From Lachnospiraceae bacterium (GTDB lineage: Bacteria; Bacillota; Clostridia; Lachnospirales; Lachnospiraceae): a stretch of DNA of 64,000 nt. The stretch is from NCBI GenBank assembly GCA_029067085.1, contig JAIEFE010000015.1, positions 243,633 to 307,632 on the forward strand, given 5' to 3'. Of the stretch, positions 9,385 to 18,413 are shown in pieces. The notes beneath the pieces are model-generated. The model saw nothing but the letters and a program-made list of their open reading frames with translations, was not told the DNA's origin and did not search any database. Each line of letters opens with the position of its first letter. The first letter of the stretch is position 1. Made by a program: the position numbers and the translations under genes.

Positions 9385-9421
9385 CACAATTGTCATATAT
9401 ATGACAATTGTGTCAGGTTAT
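9376..9421. repeat. 46-bp perfect palindrome
   Basis: Every base from 9376 to 9398 pairs with its partner in 9399-9421: 23-bp arms with no spacer. It covers the stop codon of the HD-GYP gene and ends 42 nt before the next start. As RNA it gives a long AU-rich hairpin; as DNA a possible cruciform or a large dyad operator. No T-run follows, so a simple intrinsic terminator is not supported. Confidence 0.97.
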
Positions 9422-9463
9422 ATGATGTTTATGTCATAAAATAGAAAAGGAGTGTCAACTGCC

Positions 9464-12352
9464 TTGGGAAATACACAACTGAAAGACGAAAAGATAGAAA
9501 AAAAACTGGAGCGTATCGTGTTGACCATCTCAAGTCTCTACACGATCGCCCTGTTCATCACAGGCTGTCTCTCCGGCTGGAATATCTACATCAGAGAAAT
9601 CCTGTTTCTGCCCTCTGCCGCCGGCTGGGTGATCCACTGCCGCGAATCCTGGGATCATCCTCACCGGGCGCAGTTCATTGCCGGCGTATGCTGGGCTGAC
9701 TTTATCTTATATGCTCTGCTGACAGAAAACTTTTCCACTATGCTGGTCAACATGGCGTGTGTCATCGCCCTGCTCAGCATATTCAATATCAAGTCCATCC
9801 TATATCCGGGACTGATCATCCCGCTTTTTGTCTTTCTTTATCATGGATTGATCGTCGGGACGATCCCGATCGACTCCCTCCACGACCTTTTACAGCTGAT
9901 CATTCAATTTATCTCCCTCTACACGATCTCTGCAGTGATCTGGATCATTCAGCAGAATCGTCAGACGGCAAGCGAGCTTCTGTTTGAGAACATCCGTGAG
10001 CTGGAGATCGCCGAACGCAGCAAGAATGATTTCCTGGTCAACGTCTCCCACGAGATCCGCACCCCCATCAACGCAGTGTGCGGCATGAGCGAAGCCATCC
10101 TGCAGGAGGACCTTCCTCTGGAGGTTCGACGGGATGTGGTGGATATACAGACCGCCGGGAGAAATTTGCTCGCCACAGTCAGCAATATTCTGGATTTCTC
10201 AGAGCTGGAGACCGGAAAGCTGGAACTTGCGGAGGAGAGTTACAATATTACCTCAACCATCACCGATATCATCAACATGGCTCTGACCAAGGACAACGGC
10301 AAACATCTGGAGCTGATCGTTGACTGCGACGCAGACCTTCCGAGCAACCTTTTAGGGGACGAACAGAAGCTGCGACGCATCGTTATCAATCTCATAGAAA
10401 ATGCCTTTAAATTTACGAAGGAAGGCGGCGTGATCCTGCGCATTAAGAGCCGCCGTGAGGAGTATGGCATCAATCTGTCCGTGAGCGTCAAAGATTCCGG
10501 CATCGGTATTGAGCGTGCCGATCTGGAAAAGATCTTTACCAGTTTCAGTCAGATAGACGCGAAGCGCAACAGAGCGGAAGGCGGCGTAGGACTCGGTCTC
10601 GCCATCACGCAGGCTTTAGTGCGCAGCATGGGCGGCTTCATCACCGTGAACAGCACGCCGGGTATCGGCAGCGAATTCCAGTTTACCATTCCGCAGAAGG
10701 TTTTGGATGAGACGCCCATCGTTTCCATTCGGGATAAAAAGAATCTCCACGCAGCCTGCTACATCAATCTGGACAAATACGACTATACCGTGGTGCGTGA
10801 GGGCTACGAGGACTGCATCCGGCACGTTGCCGCCCAGTTCGGCTTCCCGTTCCGCATCTGCAGAAATCTTCCCGAATTACAGCGCCGCATGGAGCAGGAA
10901 GACTACTCTCACATTTTCATAGGCTGGGAGGAATACTGCGAGGACCGGCCTTTCTTTGACAAGCTCAGTACAGAACAGACGGTTGTGCTTCTCCTAAACT
11001 ACGATCAGGAATTTTTGGTTCAGGGACAGATGCTGCGCATCTACAAACCCTTCACCGTACTTTCCATTGCCGCGGTCTTCAACGGCCATAAGGTACTTGT
11101 CAACGAAGATTCTCATATTAGTTTACATAACAAATTCATTGCACCGCAGGCCCGCGTTCTGGTGGTGGACGACAACGCCATGAATCTGAAGGTCATGGCA
11201 AGACTCCTTCTGCCCTACCAACTGAAAGTAACCATGGCAAGCAGCGGTCAGGAAGCTCTGGAAAAACTGAACGCACCCGAATTCGACTGCGTTTTCCTGG
11301 ATCACATGATGCCGGAGATGGACGGCGTGGAGACACTGCACAAGATCAGGCAAAAGCCCGGCCTCTATTACCAATCCCTTCCCATCATAGCTTTCACTGC
11401 CAATGCGATCGGCGGCGCAAGGGAAATGTTTATGTCGGAGGGCTTCAATGACTTTATTGCAAAACCCATAGAACTCAGCGTACTGGAGCGCATTCTGCGC
11501 CGCTATATTCCCTCTCAGATGCAGATCGTGGTGGAGGATGAGGAGACCGGTCAGGCGCCTCCTTCCGGTCCGCCAAAAACTTCCGCTCCCGCAGCGCCGG
11601 ACACAGATGCCCGCACGCCGCAGGCGCCGACAGGAAAGAATGCTGCCCCCGCTGAGACTGCTCCTCCCGCCCGGAATGACAGTGCAAGCGGTCGCCTGCG
11701 CCTTACCCGAGCCGGCGTCGATCTGGAGCATGCCTACGCCTACTGCGGCGACGAGGAGGGCTTCCGGGAGATCGTGGCCATCTTCCATGCGGAAGGAGAA
11801 AAGCGCAGAGAGAATCTTTCTCGTTACTATGCGGAGCAGGACTGGAAAAACTATGTGATCTGCGTCCATGCTTTGAAGGGGAACGCAAAAGGCATCGGCG
11901 CGGACGACCTTTCTGCGGCAGCAAAGGAGCTGGAATTTGCCGGCAAAGAAAATCGGATCGACTATATCTTACAGAACCACGAGGCGATGATGGAACAGCA
12001 TGATGCGCTTCTTGACGCACTGACAGGAAATGCCTTTGTCTACCCGGATCAGACCGGAGAGGCAGAGACGGACAGCGAACAGACAAAAGCTGAGAAAAAT
12101 ACGGCGGAGAACGACGTACAGGAGTTCACAATCGACACAGTCGATGAGGAATCCCAAGAGGCGCTGCTTGAGGAAATTGCTGAAAAGTTATCATCATTTG
12201 AGAGCGACGGGCTTATGCCCCTCCTTGACAAACTGGCCCTTTGCCATACGGAAAGCGGCTCCCTGAAAGATACTGCGGAGAAGATCCGCTCGCTGGCCGC
12301 CGATTTCGATTTTCTCGGTGCCGCCGAGCTTCTGGAAAGGATGGAAAAATAA
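9464..12352 (+). CDS. Hybrid sensor histidine kinase with REC and Hpt domains
   Basis: Membrane kinase containing the relay elements of a multistep phosphorelay. 963 residues from a TTG at 9464, 11 nt after AAAAGGAG; a GTG at 9452 overlaps that RBS and is less likely. Five or six TM helices (about 15-165), coiled coil, HisKA with His196 in VSHEIRTP, HATPase (N box NLIENAFKF, GLGLA), a non-canonical receiver-like stretch about 420-560, a canonical REC with Asp613 (FLDHMMPEMDG), an Ala/Pro-rich linker, and an Hpt domain with His802 (CVHALKGNAKG). The Hpt can hand phosphate to a separate receiver; the HD-GYP regulator just upstream is the obvious candidate. The last 130 residues are acidic and unassigned. 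The next kinase gene starts 4 nt after the stop. Confidence 0.92.
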   Translation: MGNTQLKDEKIEKKLERIVLTISSLYTIALFITGCLSGWNIYIREILFLPSAAGWVIHCRESWDHPHRAQFIAGVCWADFILYALLTENFSTMLVNMACVIALLSIFNIKSILYPGLIIPLFVFLYHGLIVGTIPIDSLHDLLQLIIQFISLYTISAVIWIIQQNRQTASELLFENIRELEIAERSKNDFLVNVSHEIRTPINAVCGMSEAILQEDLPLEVRRDVVDIQTAGRNLLATVSNILDFSELETGKLELAEESYNITSTITDIINMALTKDNGKHLELIVDCDADLPSNLLGDEQKLRRIVINLIENAFKFTKEGGVILRIKSRREEYGINLSVSVKDSGIGIERADLEKIFTSFSQIDAKRNRAEGGVGLGLAITQALVRSMGGFITVNSTPGIGSEFQFTIPQKVLDETPIVSIRDKKNLHAACYINLDKYDYTVVREGYEDCIRHVAAQFGFPFRICRNLPELQRRMEQEDYSHIFIGWEEYCEDRPFFDKLSTEQTVVLLLNYDQEFLVQGQMLRIYKPFTVLSIAAVFNGHKVLVNEDSHISLHNKFIAPQARVLVVDDNAMNLKVMARLLLPYQLKVTMASSGQEALEKLNAPEFDCVFLDHMMPEMDGVETLHKIRQKPGLYYQSLPIIAFTANAIGGAREMFMSEGFNDFIAKPIELSVLERILRRYIPSQMQIVVEDEETGQAPPSGPPKTSAPAAPDTDARTPQAPTGKNAAPAETAPPARNDSASGRLRLTRAGVDLEHAYAYCGDEEGFREIVAIFHAEGEKRRENLSRYYAEQDWKNYVICVHALKGNAKGIGADDLSAAAKELEFAGKENRIDYILQNHEAMMEQHDALLDALTGNAFVYPDQTGEAETDSEQTKAEKNTAENDVQEFTIDTVDEESQEALLEEIAEKLSSFESDGLMPLLDKLALCHTESGSLKDTAEKIRSLAADFDFLGAAELLERMEK

Positions 12353-12355
12353 CGC

Positions 12356-15049
12356 ATGATCAAGAGAATACAATACTTTCTGCATAAAATGTTTTCCGAC
12401 GAGCTGCCTTTTCGCGAACGGATAAACCATATGGTACTGCTGCTTATGTTTATCGCCTCCGTGATCGGTACGGGGCGCGTCTATGTGGGGGCTGATATCC
12501 GGGTTCTCTACCCGCTGCTCGCCATGTGCTTCGTCAACGCCCTCGCCATATGGATCGCTGTCGAGCGCCGCAATATAAAGCTTGCCTCCTGGCTTGTAGT
12601 CACCGTCAACAACATGATCCTCTTTCCGATCGTCTTCATTATGAGCGGCGGCATCCAGAGCGGTACGGCCATCTGGTTCGTGCTGGGACTTGTTTATATC
12701 TTTTTGCTGTTTGACGGGAAGTCCTTCCTTCCGGCCCTTTCGCTGTCCGTACTCTCCTTTTTATTGACTTATCTGGTCAGTTACTATAATCCGATGATTC
12801 TATCGGACTCCAGCCGCTTCTACAGCTTTATAGACTCCTTTATCACCCTGCTCTGCGTCAGCTGCTTTATCGGCATCCTCTTAAAGAGTCAGGCGAGAAC
12901 CTATGAGCGGGAGCGGCAGATCGCAGAAGCGCAAAAGCGTGAAGTCGAGCAGATCGCCCGCTCCAAGGACACCTTTTTCGCCAACATGAGCCATGAGATC
13001 CGCACCCCCATCAACACTATCATCGGTCTGAACGAGATGATCCTGCGCGAGGATATCTCTGATGAAATTGCGGAAAACGCCATCAATATCCAGAACGCCA
13101 GCAAGATGCTGCTCACTACCATAAATGATATTCTGGATCTCTCAAAGCTGGAATCCGGCAAGATGGACATCGTGCCCACCCAGTATGAGATCAGCTCCAT
13201 GTTCAGCGATCTGGTGAACCTTGTCTGGATCCGCGCACACCAGAAAGAGCTGGAATTTAAGGTAGACATTGACCCCGAGATTCCCTCCATGCTCTACGGA
13301 GACGAGGTGCGGATCAAACAGGTCGTGACCAACTTGTTGACCAACGCAGTCAAGTATACACAAGCGGGTTCCGTCACGCTGACTGCCAAGGGCGAGCGTA
13401 TTGCCGCAGACCAGATCCTCCTTCGCATCTCCGTGCAGGATACCGGCATGGGCATCCGCAAAGAGAGTCTGGACGATCTCTTCAGCTCCTTCAAGCGGGT
13501 GGACGAAACAGACAACCGCAATATTGAAGGAACGGGTCTGGGTCTTAGTATTTCCAAGCAGCTCATGGAGATGATGGGCGGTAAGATCACCGTGGACAGC
13601 GTTTATCACAAGGGTTCCGTCTTTACGATCGAACTAAAGCAGCGCATTATCAATGTGCGTCCCATCGGTGTTATCAACTTTGCCGCTCAGAAGCAGCTCA
13701 ATCAACGCGCCCGCTACAGACAGACTTTTATTGCTCCGGACGCCCGCATTCTAGTGGTGGACGACAACTCCATGAACCTGATGGTGGCTGTGAAACTTCT
13801 CCGCGACACAAAGGTTCAGGTGGACACTGCGGAGAGCGGAAAAGAAGCCTTAAAAAAGACGGCGGAGAATGCCTACCATATTATCCTCATGGATCACATG
13901 ATGCCGGAGATGGACGGAGAAGCCACGCTAAAGGCAGTCCGCAGCCAATCCAAGGGCTTTTGTCAGAAGACTCCCGTGATCGCCCTGACAGCCAACGTTA
14001 TGTCCGATGCCGAGCAGGTCTACCGGAATATGGGTTTCGACGGTTATCTGGCAAAACCCATCAGCACCCCGCTTTTGGAGGCCTGCCTGCTGCACTATCT
14101 GCCGCATGAGCTGATCGAATACCTCGCAAATGAGGAGGAAGAAGAGGAAACCGCATATGAAGGTCCTAATCAGGTAAGCAGCGCGAGAAAGCGCAAAGTC
14201 GCCATCACCGCAGACTGTATCTGCGATCTGCCGAAAGACCTTCTGGAGCGTTTTAAGATTCGTCTTATGTACTGCTATGTTCACACCGGAGAGGGACGCT
14301 TCTGCGACCTCTTTGAGATATCGTCCGACAGCCTGCTTGCCTATCTGGAGACGGAGGGCAATCAGGCCCACTCCTCCACGGCAGATCCTTCGGAGTACGA
14401 GTATTTCTTTGCGGAGACGCTGACGGAGGCTGAACACGTTCTCCACATCACTGCCACGGCTGACTTGAGCGGCGCTTATCCGAACGCGAGTCAAGCCGCC
14501 GCCAGCTTTGACAACGTGACCATTCTGGACTCCGGCCATATCAGCAGCGGCCACGGCCTTATGGTGCTGTACGCAGCCATGCTGGCCGAGGAGGGAAAGA
14601 CCGTTCCCGAGATCTGCAAGGCTCTGGAAACCTACAAAGAACGCGTCTTCTCCAACTTCCTGGTGCCGAGCACGGCCACACTCCACCGCTGCGGTAAGGT
14701 TTCCGGTGCCGTACACAAGCTCTGCGCCATTCTGAATTTTCACCCTGTTCTGGCTATGTCCAAAAACAGGTTGAAACTCTGGCGGATCGAGACGGGAAAT
14801 ATGCACCGCGCAACCAGACAGTATGTGAAAAAACTTCTCAGCCACAGCGCACAGATCGACTCCCGCCTTCTGTTTCTCACCTATGCGGGTTGCAGTGTAG
14901 CGCAGATTGACGAAATCCTGTCCATTGTAGAGCGGTATGTAAAATTTGACAAGATCGTTCTTCAGAAGGCCTCGGCCACGGTATCAAGCAACTGCGGCAT
15001 CGGGACCTTCGGGCTGATGTTTGTGAGAAAGGACAAACAGGAGTCGTAA
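12356..15049 (+). CDS. Hybrid histidine kinase-REC fused to a DegV fatty-acid-binding domain
   Basis: Membrane hybrid kinase with an unusual output. 897 residues: six-helix membrane region (about 20-180), HisKA with His213 (MSHEIRTP), HATPase with GTGLGLS, REC with Asp513 (LMDHMMPEMDG), an acidic linker (EEEEEE about 592-597), then a complete DegV/EDD fold (about 614-890). The DegV part shows ITADCICDLP, STADPSEY (the TSQPS-type loop), TADLSGAYPNA, DSGHISSGHG and LHRCGKVSGA, each matching a known DegV/FakB motif. DegV proteins bind a fatty acid and, as FakB, present it to the kinase FakA. Here phosphorylation could report or control acyl binding; this is inference. It lies 4 nt after the preceding kinase gene and a terminator closes the operon. 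Confidence 0.92.
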   Translation: MIKRIQYFLHKMFSDELPFRERINHMVLLLMFIASVIGTGRVYVGADIRVLYPLLAMCFVNALAIWIAVERRNIKLASWLVVTVNNMILFPIVFIMSGGIQSGTAIWFVLGLVYIFLLFDGKSFLPALSLSVLSFLLTYLVSYYNPMILSDSSRFYSFIDSFITLLCVSCFIGILLKSQARTYERERQIAEAQKREVEQIARSKDTFFANMSHEIRTPINTIIGLNEMILREDISDEIAENAINIQNASKMLLTTINDILDLSKLESGKMDIVPTQYEISSMFSDLVNLVWIRAHQKELEFKVDIDPEIPSMLYGDEVRIKQVVTNLLTNAVKYTQAGSVTLTAKGERIAADQILLRISVQDTGMGIRKESLDDLFSSFKRVDETDNRNIEGTGLGLSISKQLMEMMGGKITVDSVYHKGSVFTIELKQRIINVRPIGVINFAAQKQLNQRARYRQTFIAPDARILVVDDNSMNLMVAVKLLRDTKVQVDTAESGKEALKKTAENAYHIILMDHMMPEMDGEATLKAVRSQSKGFCQKTPVIALTANVMSDAEQVYRNMGFDGYLAKPISTPLLEACLLHYLPHELIEYLANEEEEEETAYEGPNQVSSARKRKVAITADCICDLPKDLLERFKIRLMYCYVHTGEGRFCDLFEISSDSLLAYLETEGNQAHSSTADPSEYEYFFAETLTEAEHVLHITATADLSGAYPNASQAAASFDNVTILDSGHISSGHGLMVLYAAMLAEEGKTVPEICKALETYKERVFSNFLVPSTATLHRCGKVSGAVHKLCAILNFHPVLAMSKNRLKLWRIETGNMHRATRQYVKKLLSHSAQIDSRLLFLTYAGCSVAQIDEILSIVERYVKFDKIVLQKASATVSSNCGIGTFGLMFVRKDKQES

Positions 15050-15065
15050 GGCTCCTGTTTTTTAT
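15035..15065 (+). terminator. Rho-independent terminator of the signalling operon
   Basis: Nine-base-pair stem AAACAGGAG/CTCCTGTTT (15035-15043 with 15052-15060) and a T-run to 15063. The stop codon of the DegV-kinase gene lies in the loop. On the other strand the run is short, so it mainly serves the plus-strand genes. Confidence 0.85.
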
Positions 15066-15084
15066 TATAATAGTTTATAATAAC

Positions 15085-17112
15085 TTATTTCCCGCGCTGA
15101 CTGTAACTGATTCTTGCGGCGGCATAATAGATGCCATAGAGCGCAAAAAACAATAGAAATGAAACAGCCAGAGACTGGCCTGTCAGAAGAATGTCCGGTA
15201 TAAGCGGAAGCGGGAAAAATCCCGCTAAAATCTTCTTCGCGCAGATATAAACAAAGCAAATGCTGAGTACGACCGAAGGAATAAGCGGAAGCAAAAATAT
15301 CTGTGCCAGCTGGCGGTTATTCAATTGGGTTACAAGCCCCTCGTCCATACCAAGCTGCCGCAGGATGCAATCCTGTCTCTGTCTCACCTGCCAATCGCCA
15401 AGAACCTGCGTTGCTAAAATCGCAGCACCGGTCATTTCCAAAACCATAGACAGATAAAACAAGCAGATCAACATGGCGTACAGGTAATTAAACTCAGCCT
15501 TATCCGTCCATTTCCCGGAAAGATAATCCATATCCTCGCTCAAAAAAAGTGTAGGTCCGCCACCGGGGGCAGACTTTGCGATGGAACGGTCTAACTGCAC
15601 GAGCCCGTCACAGACGGATGTAAGCCGCTGCAGATCAGCGGGACTTAACGGCCATTCCGTGACTGCGGCATACACGCCATATACGATTTCCATCTGCTCA
15701 AGAGCGCTGTCGGGAACAACGATGACATAGCCTGCGCCGTTGCCATATTCATTTATCTGGCTGAAGGCTTCCGAAAATACGCCGTCAGCCGCAAAGGAAG
15801 ATCCGGCACATTCCAATCCGTCCTGCTGCTTAATCAGCGTCCTGACTCCTTCTGCCAGCGCCGGGACACAATGGACATAACAGAGGGAAGGATCAAGTTC
15901 CAAACTTGTGTATCCCAACAATTCCCGCAGTTTGAGATAATCGCTCTGCGCCATACAGGTATCATGCTGAAACTCTGCAAAAGTACGGCGGGGCTGACGG
16001 CCCGCCTCTGTCACCGCCCGATCATAGACGGTAAGAAAATCTGTTTTCCCGTTGGTGTAGATTCCGTAGGCATAACCTTTTGCGGAAACTTCATGCTGAA
16101 TGACAGCATCGCAGCGGGAGAAATCACACATCTCCCCTCTGTGCAGAATCATAATGTCAAATGCCCCCGCCTCTACATTTTTTGTCACCATGAAGCCGAT
16201 GATCGAGCCGATTCCTCCAAAGGTGAGTGCCAGCATAAACAGAATGGACAACACCCCCATAACAGTACTTGTGGAATGGATCTTTGCAATAAATCCCCGG
16301 AAAGGCACTAACCTGTGACTTCTGTATTTCCAGTCAGTACGATCTCCAAACCGTACGCAAAGAAAAGCCGGAACGCTGATAAAAAAGCCAAACAGGAACA
16401 AAAGCAGCAGGACGGTTCCTATGAGGACATCAAATCCTTTTCCGATAGGCTGTATGGATATGAGCAAAAATCCGGCACAGCCTGCCAGAACGGACAGACC
16501 AAAAAACAAGCCTGCAGATTTTCCTCCGGAAACGAGGCCTTGCTCGTTCTCTCTGTCATAATAGAGCATATCCCGCAGTTGTACCCGGCGTATCCACTTC
16601 CCGTTTTTTCGTATGGAATACAAAAGCATGGATGCGAAATACAGAAATGTCAGGCAGACGGCCGGCAGAGAAAAGCCAAAATGCAGCGTATAAGACAGAC
16701 CGAACATATTTAGCAGGACAGCCTCCAATATCTGTGAAAACAGCATCCCGAAAACAGTGCCCGGCACAAAGGCCAGCAGTCCGATCAGACAGTTTTCATA
16801 AAACAGGAGTGTGCTGATCTTCTTGTTGGGAATTCCCGACATCATATACACGCCAAACTCTCTGCTTCTCCTTTTGAGCATATAATTGATCATGTAGCCG
16901 ATCACCCAGCCCACCATGAGAATGATCAAGATGGAAGCCGTTACGATCAGATAGGGCAGCACCTCCATATCCGGAAGCGCTTTTACGGTATCGGAGAAAA
17001 TCAGTGCGTTAAAAGCGTACATGGACGCCACGGCACAGGCAAGCGTCACAAAAAAGACGGCATACTCATGAATCTGCCTTTTGGCATTGCGCAGGGACAA
17101 CTTCCTCAACAT
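15085..17112 (-). CDS. BceB-type ABC transporter permease (FtsX family)
   Basis: Permease of a peptide-antibiotic sensing and resistance transporter. 675 residues, close to the usual length of BceB. FtsX-type TM helices are seen at about 17-40, 55-80, 108-150, 150-170, 200-222, 230-250 and 285-310, followed by the large extracellular domain typical of the family (about 312-525) and three final TM helices. The RSREFGVYMMSGIPNKKI cytoplasmic segment is diagnostic of this branch. The start overlaps the ATPase stop by 7 nt. Known members protect against bacitracin, nisin and similar lipid II binders and pass flux information to the partner kinase. The specific peptide here is unknown. Confidence 0.92.
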   Translation of the reverse strand: MLRKLSLRNAKRQIHEYAVFFVTLACAVASMYAFNALIFSDTVKALPDMEVLPYLIVTASILIILMVGWVIGYMINYMLKRRSREFGVYMMSGIPNKKISTLLFYENCLIGLLAFVPGTVFGMLFSQILEAVLLNMFGLSYTLHFGFSLPAVCLTFLYFASMLLYSIRKNGKWIRRVQLRDMLYYDRENEQGLVSGGKSAGLFFGLSVLAGCAGFLLISIQPIGKGFDVLIGTVLLLLFLFGFFISVPAFLCVRFGDRTDWKYRSHRLVPFRGFIAKIHSTSTVMGVLSILFMLALTFGGIGSIIGFMVTKNVEAGAFDIMILHRGEMCDFSRCDAVIQHEVSAKGYAYGIYTNGKTDFLTVYDRAVTEAGRQPRRTFAEFQHDTCMAQSDYLKLRELLGYTSLELDPSLCYVHCVPALAEGVRTLIKQQDGLECAGSSFAADGVFSEAFSQINEYGNGAGYVIVVPDSALEQMEIVYGVYAAVTEWPLSPADLQRLTSVCDGLVQLDRSIAKSAPGGGPTLFLSEDMDYLSGKWTDKAEFNYLYAMLICLFYLSMVLEMTGAAILATQVLGDWQVRQRQDCILRQLGMDEGLVTQLNNRQLAQIFLLPLIPSVVLSICFVYICAKKILAGFFPLPLIPDILLTGQSLAVSFLLFFALYGIYYAAARISYSQRGK

Positions 17113-17879
17113 GGAACATCACCTCCCAGCAGAGAAAGTACATCCAGGATTTCATGGTAGAACGTACTGCGGCTCTTTTCCCCCTTGATAACTTCATTGA
17201 AAATGCGCCCGTCTTTTAAGAACAGGATTCGTCCGGCATAGCTGGCACTGAAAGCGTCATGCGTTACCATCAGGATCGTCGCTCCCATTTCCTGATTGAA
17301 ATCCGACATGACCTCCAGAAGAACACGGGATGAATGGGAATCCAGAGCGCCCGTCGGCTCGTCCGCCATAATAAGCTTCGGGTCGCAGATTACCGCCCGC
17401 GCAAATGCGCACCGCTGCTTTTGGCCTCCAGAAACCTGCGTGGGAAATTTTTGCAGCGCATCGCTGATATGCAGTTTATCCGCAATTCGATGAACACGTC
17501 GATCGATTTCCTTTGCCGGCATCCCACTGATCGTCAGAGGCAGCGCAATATTTTCTTCCAGCGTCAGCGTATCCAGCAGATTGAAATCCTGAAACACAAA
17601 CCCCAGGTAATCCCTTCGGAAAGCAGCTATCTTCTTTTCGGTAATGGCCGTAATGTCCTGACCATCCAGCAGGATGTGACCGGAGCTTACCGTATCAATG
17701 GTAGAGATACAGTTGAGCAGTGTGGTCTTTCCAGAGCCGGAGGCACCCATGATGCTGATAAATTCTCCCGTCTGCACGTCAAAGCTGACTTCATCGAGCG
17801 CCTTTGTCACGGCACCGGGGCTGCCATAGTACTTTTTAATATGCTCCACATGGAGCAGCGGCTTTTCACGGTTGAACAT
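17106..17879 (-). CDS. BceA-type ABC transporter ATP-binding protein
   Basis: ATPase subunit paired with the FtsX-like permease immediately downstream. 257 residues with Walker A GASGSGKTTL (about 43-52), the LSGGQ-equivalent VSGGQKQRCAFARA (about 148-161) and Walker B LIMADEPTGALD (about 169-180), i.e. the MacB/LolD/Bce class. It follows the 141-residue extracytoplasmic protein gene by 5 nt and overlaps the permease gene. Together with the kinase and regulator upstream it forms a complete Bce-like module. Confidence 0.95.
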   Translation of the reverse strand: MFNREKPLLHVEHIKKYYGSPGAVTKALDEVSFDVQTGEFISIMGASGSGKTTLLNCISTIDTVSSGHILLDGQDITAITEKKIAAFRRDYLGFVFQDFNLLDTLTLEENIALPLTISGMPAKEIDRRVHRIADKLHISDALQKFPTQVSGGQKQRCAFARAVICDPKLIMADEPTGALDSHSSRVLLEVMSDFNQEMGATILMVTHDAFSASYAGRILFLKDGRIFNEVIKGEKSRSTFYHEILDVLSLLGGDVPC

Positions 17880-17884
17880 AATGA

Positions 17885-18310
17885 TTACTCCACCACCTTT
17901 CCGTTGACGATCTTTACGTCCTTATCCGCAAATTTCAGGATATAAGTATGGGTCATTTCATCCGTTGTTTCAATCTTAAGCCGCATGGTTACCATACTCT
18001 GGCCAAAAAAGGATGCTTCCGCCTGCATTTTGTAGGTGCTGATCTTTTCCGTCACTCTGCCGGATGAATCTTGCATATCGCTGTTCTCAAGTGGACATAT
18101 TACCCTTTCATAAGGGAATTGACCTCTAACTGTAACATAGGTGATCTGCCCGTTTTCTGTAACAAATTCAACTCCGGGAGAATCTGAACGGAGCTGGATC
18201 GGATGGTCTGACAGACGGATCATAATCACCCCGCAGAGAATCAGCAGCGCAGCGATACCGCCCAGGGAACAAAGTATTTTCTTTCGTAAGCTTTTGGTTT
18301 TTCCGCGCAT
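17885..18310 (-). CDS. Single-pass extracytoplasmic protein of the Bce-like operon
   Basis: 141 residues: a basic N-terminus, one TM helix or uncleaved signal anchor (about 13-33) and an extracytoplasmic beta-rich domain. I do not recognise the family. It starts after an AAAGGAGG RBS, directly downstream of a likely promoter and operator at 18366-18404, and runs 5 nt short of the ABC ATPase gene, so it is the first gene of the transporter transcript. Its place suggests an accessory role in antibiotic sensing or transport, but no catalytic motif is visible. Confidence 0.75.
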   Translation of the reverse strand: MRGKTKSLRKKILCSLGGIAALLILCGVIMIRLSDHPIQLRSDSPGVEFVTENGQITYVTVRGQFPYERVICPLENSDMQDSSGRVTEKISTYKMQAEASFFGQSMVTMRLKIETTDEMTHTYILKFADKDVKIVNGKVVE

Positions 18311-18365
18311 TAGTACGCCTCCTTTTCTGAGATCACCTATATTTTAGCGTTCAGAGGCGTTCCGT

Positions 18366-18404
18366 TGTATAGAGATTCCTTGATTTTATCTAACAGATTT
18401 GTAA
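18366..18404 (-). promoter_or_regulatory. Promoter with BceR-like operator for the transporter genes
   Basis: Reading the minus strand: TTACA-N4-TGTTA at 18404-18391 is one base from the TNACA-N4-TGTAA inverted repeat described for BceR-type regulators. It overlaps a weak -35 (GTTAGA, 18394-18389), 17 nt before a -10 TATACA (18371-18366). It sits about 60 bp upstream of the first transporter-transcript gene. Regulation by the neighbouring regulator is inferred. Confidence 0.55.
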
Positions 18405-18413
18405 GATAGGAAG

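Noticed and set aside
13928..14845. 305-codon minus-strand frame opposite the DegV-kinase gene
   Set aside because: Shadow of the REC and DegV coding region, which carries clear conserved motifs in the plus frame.
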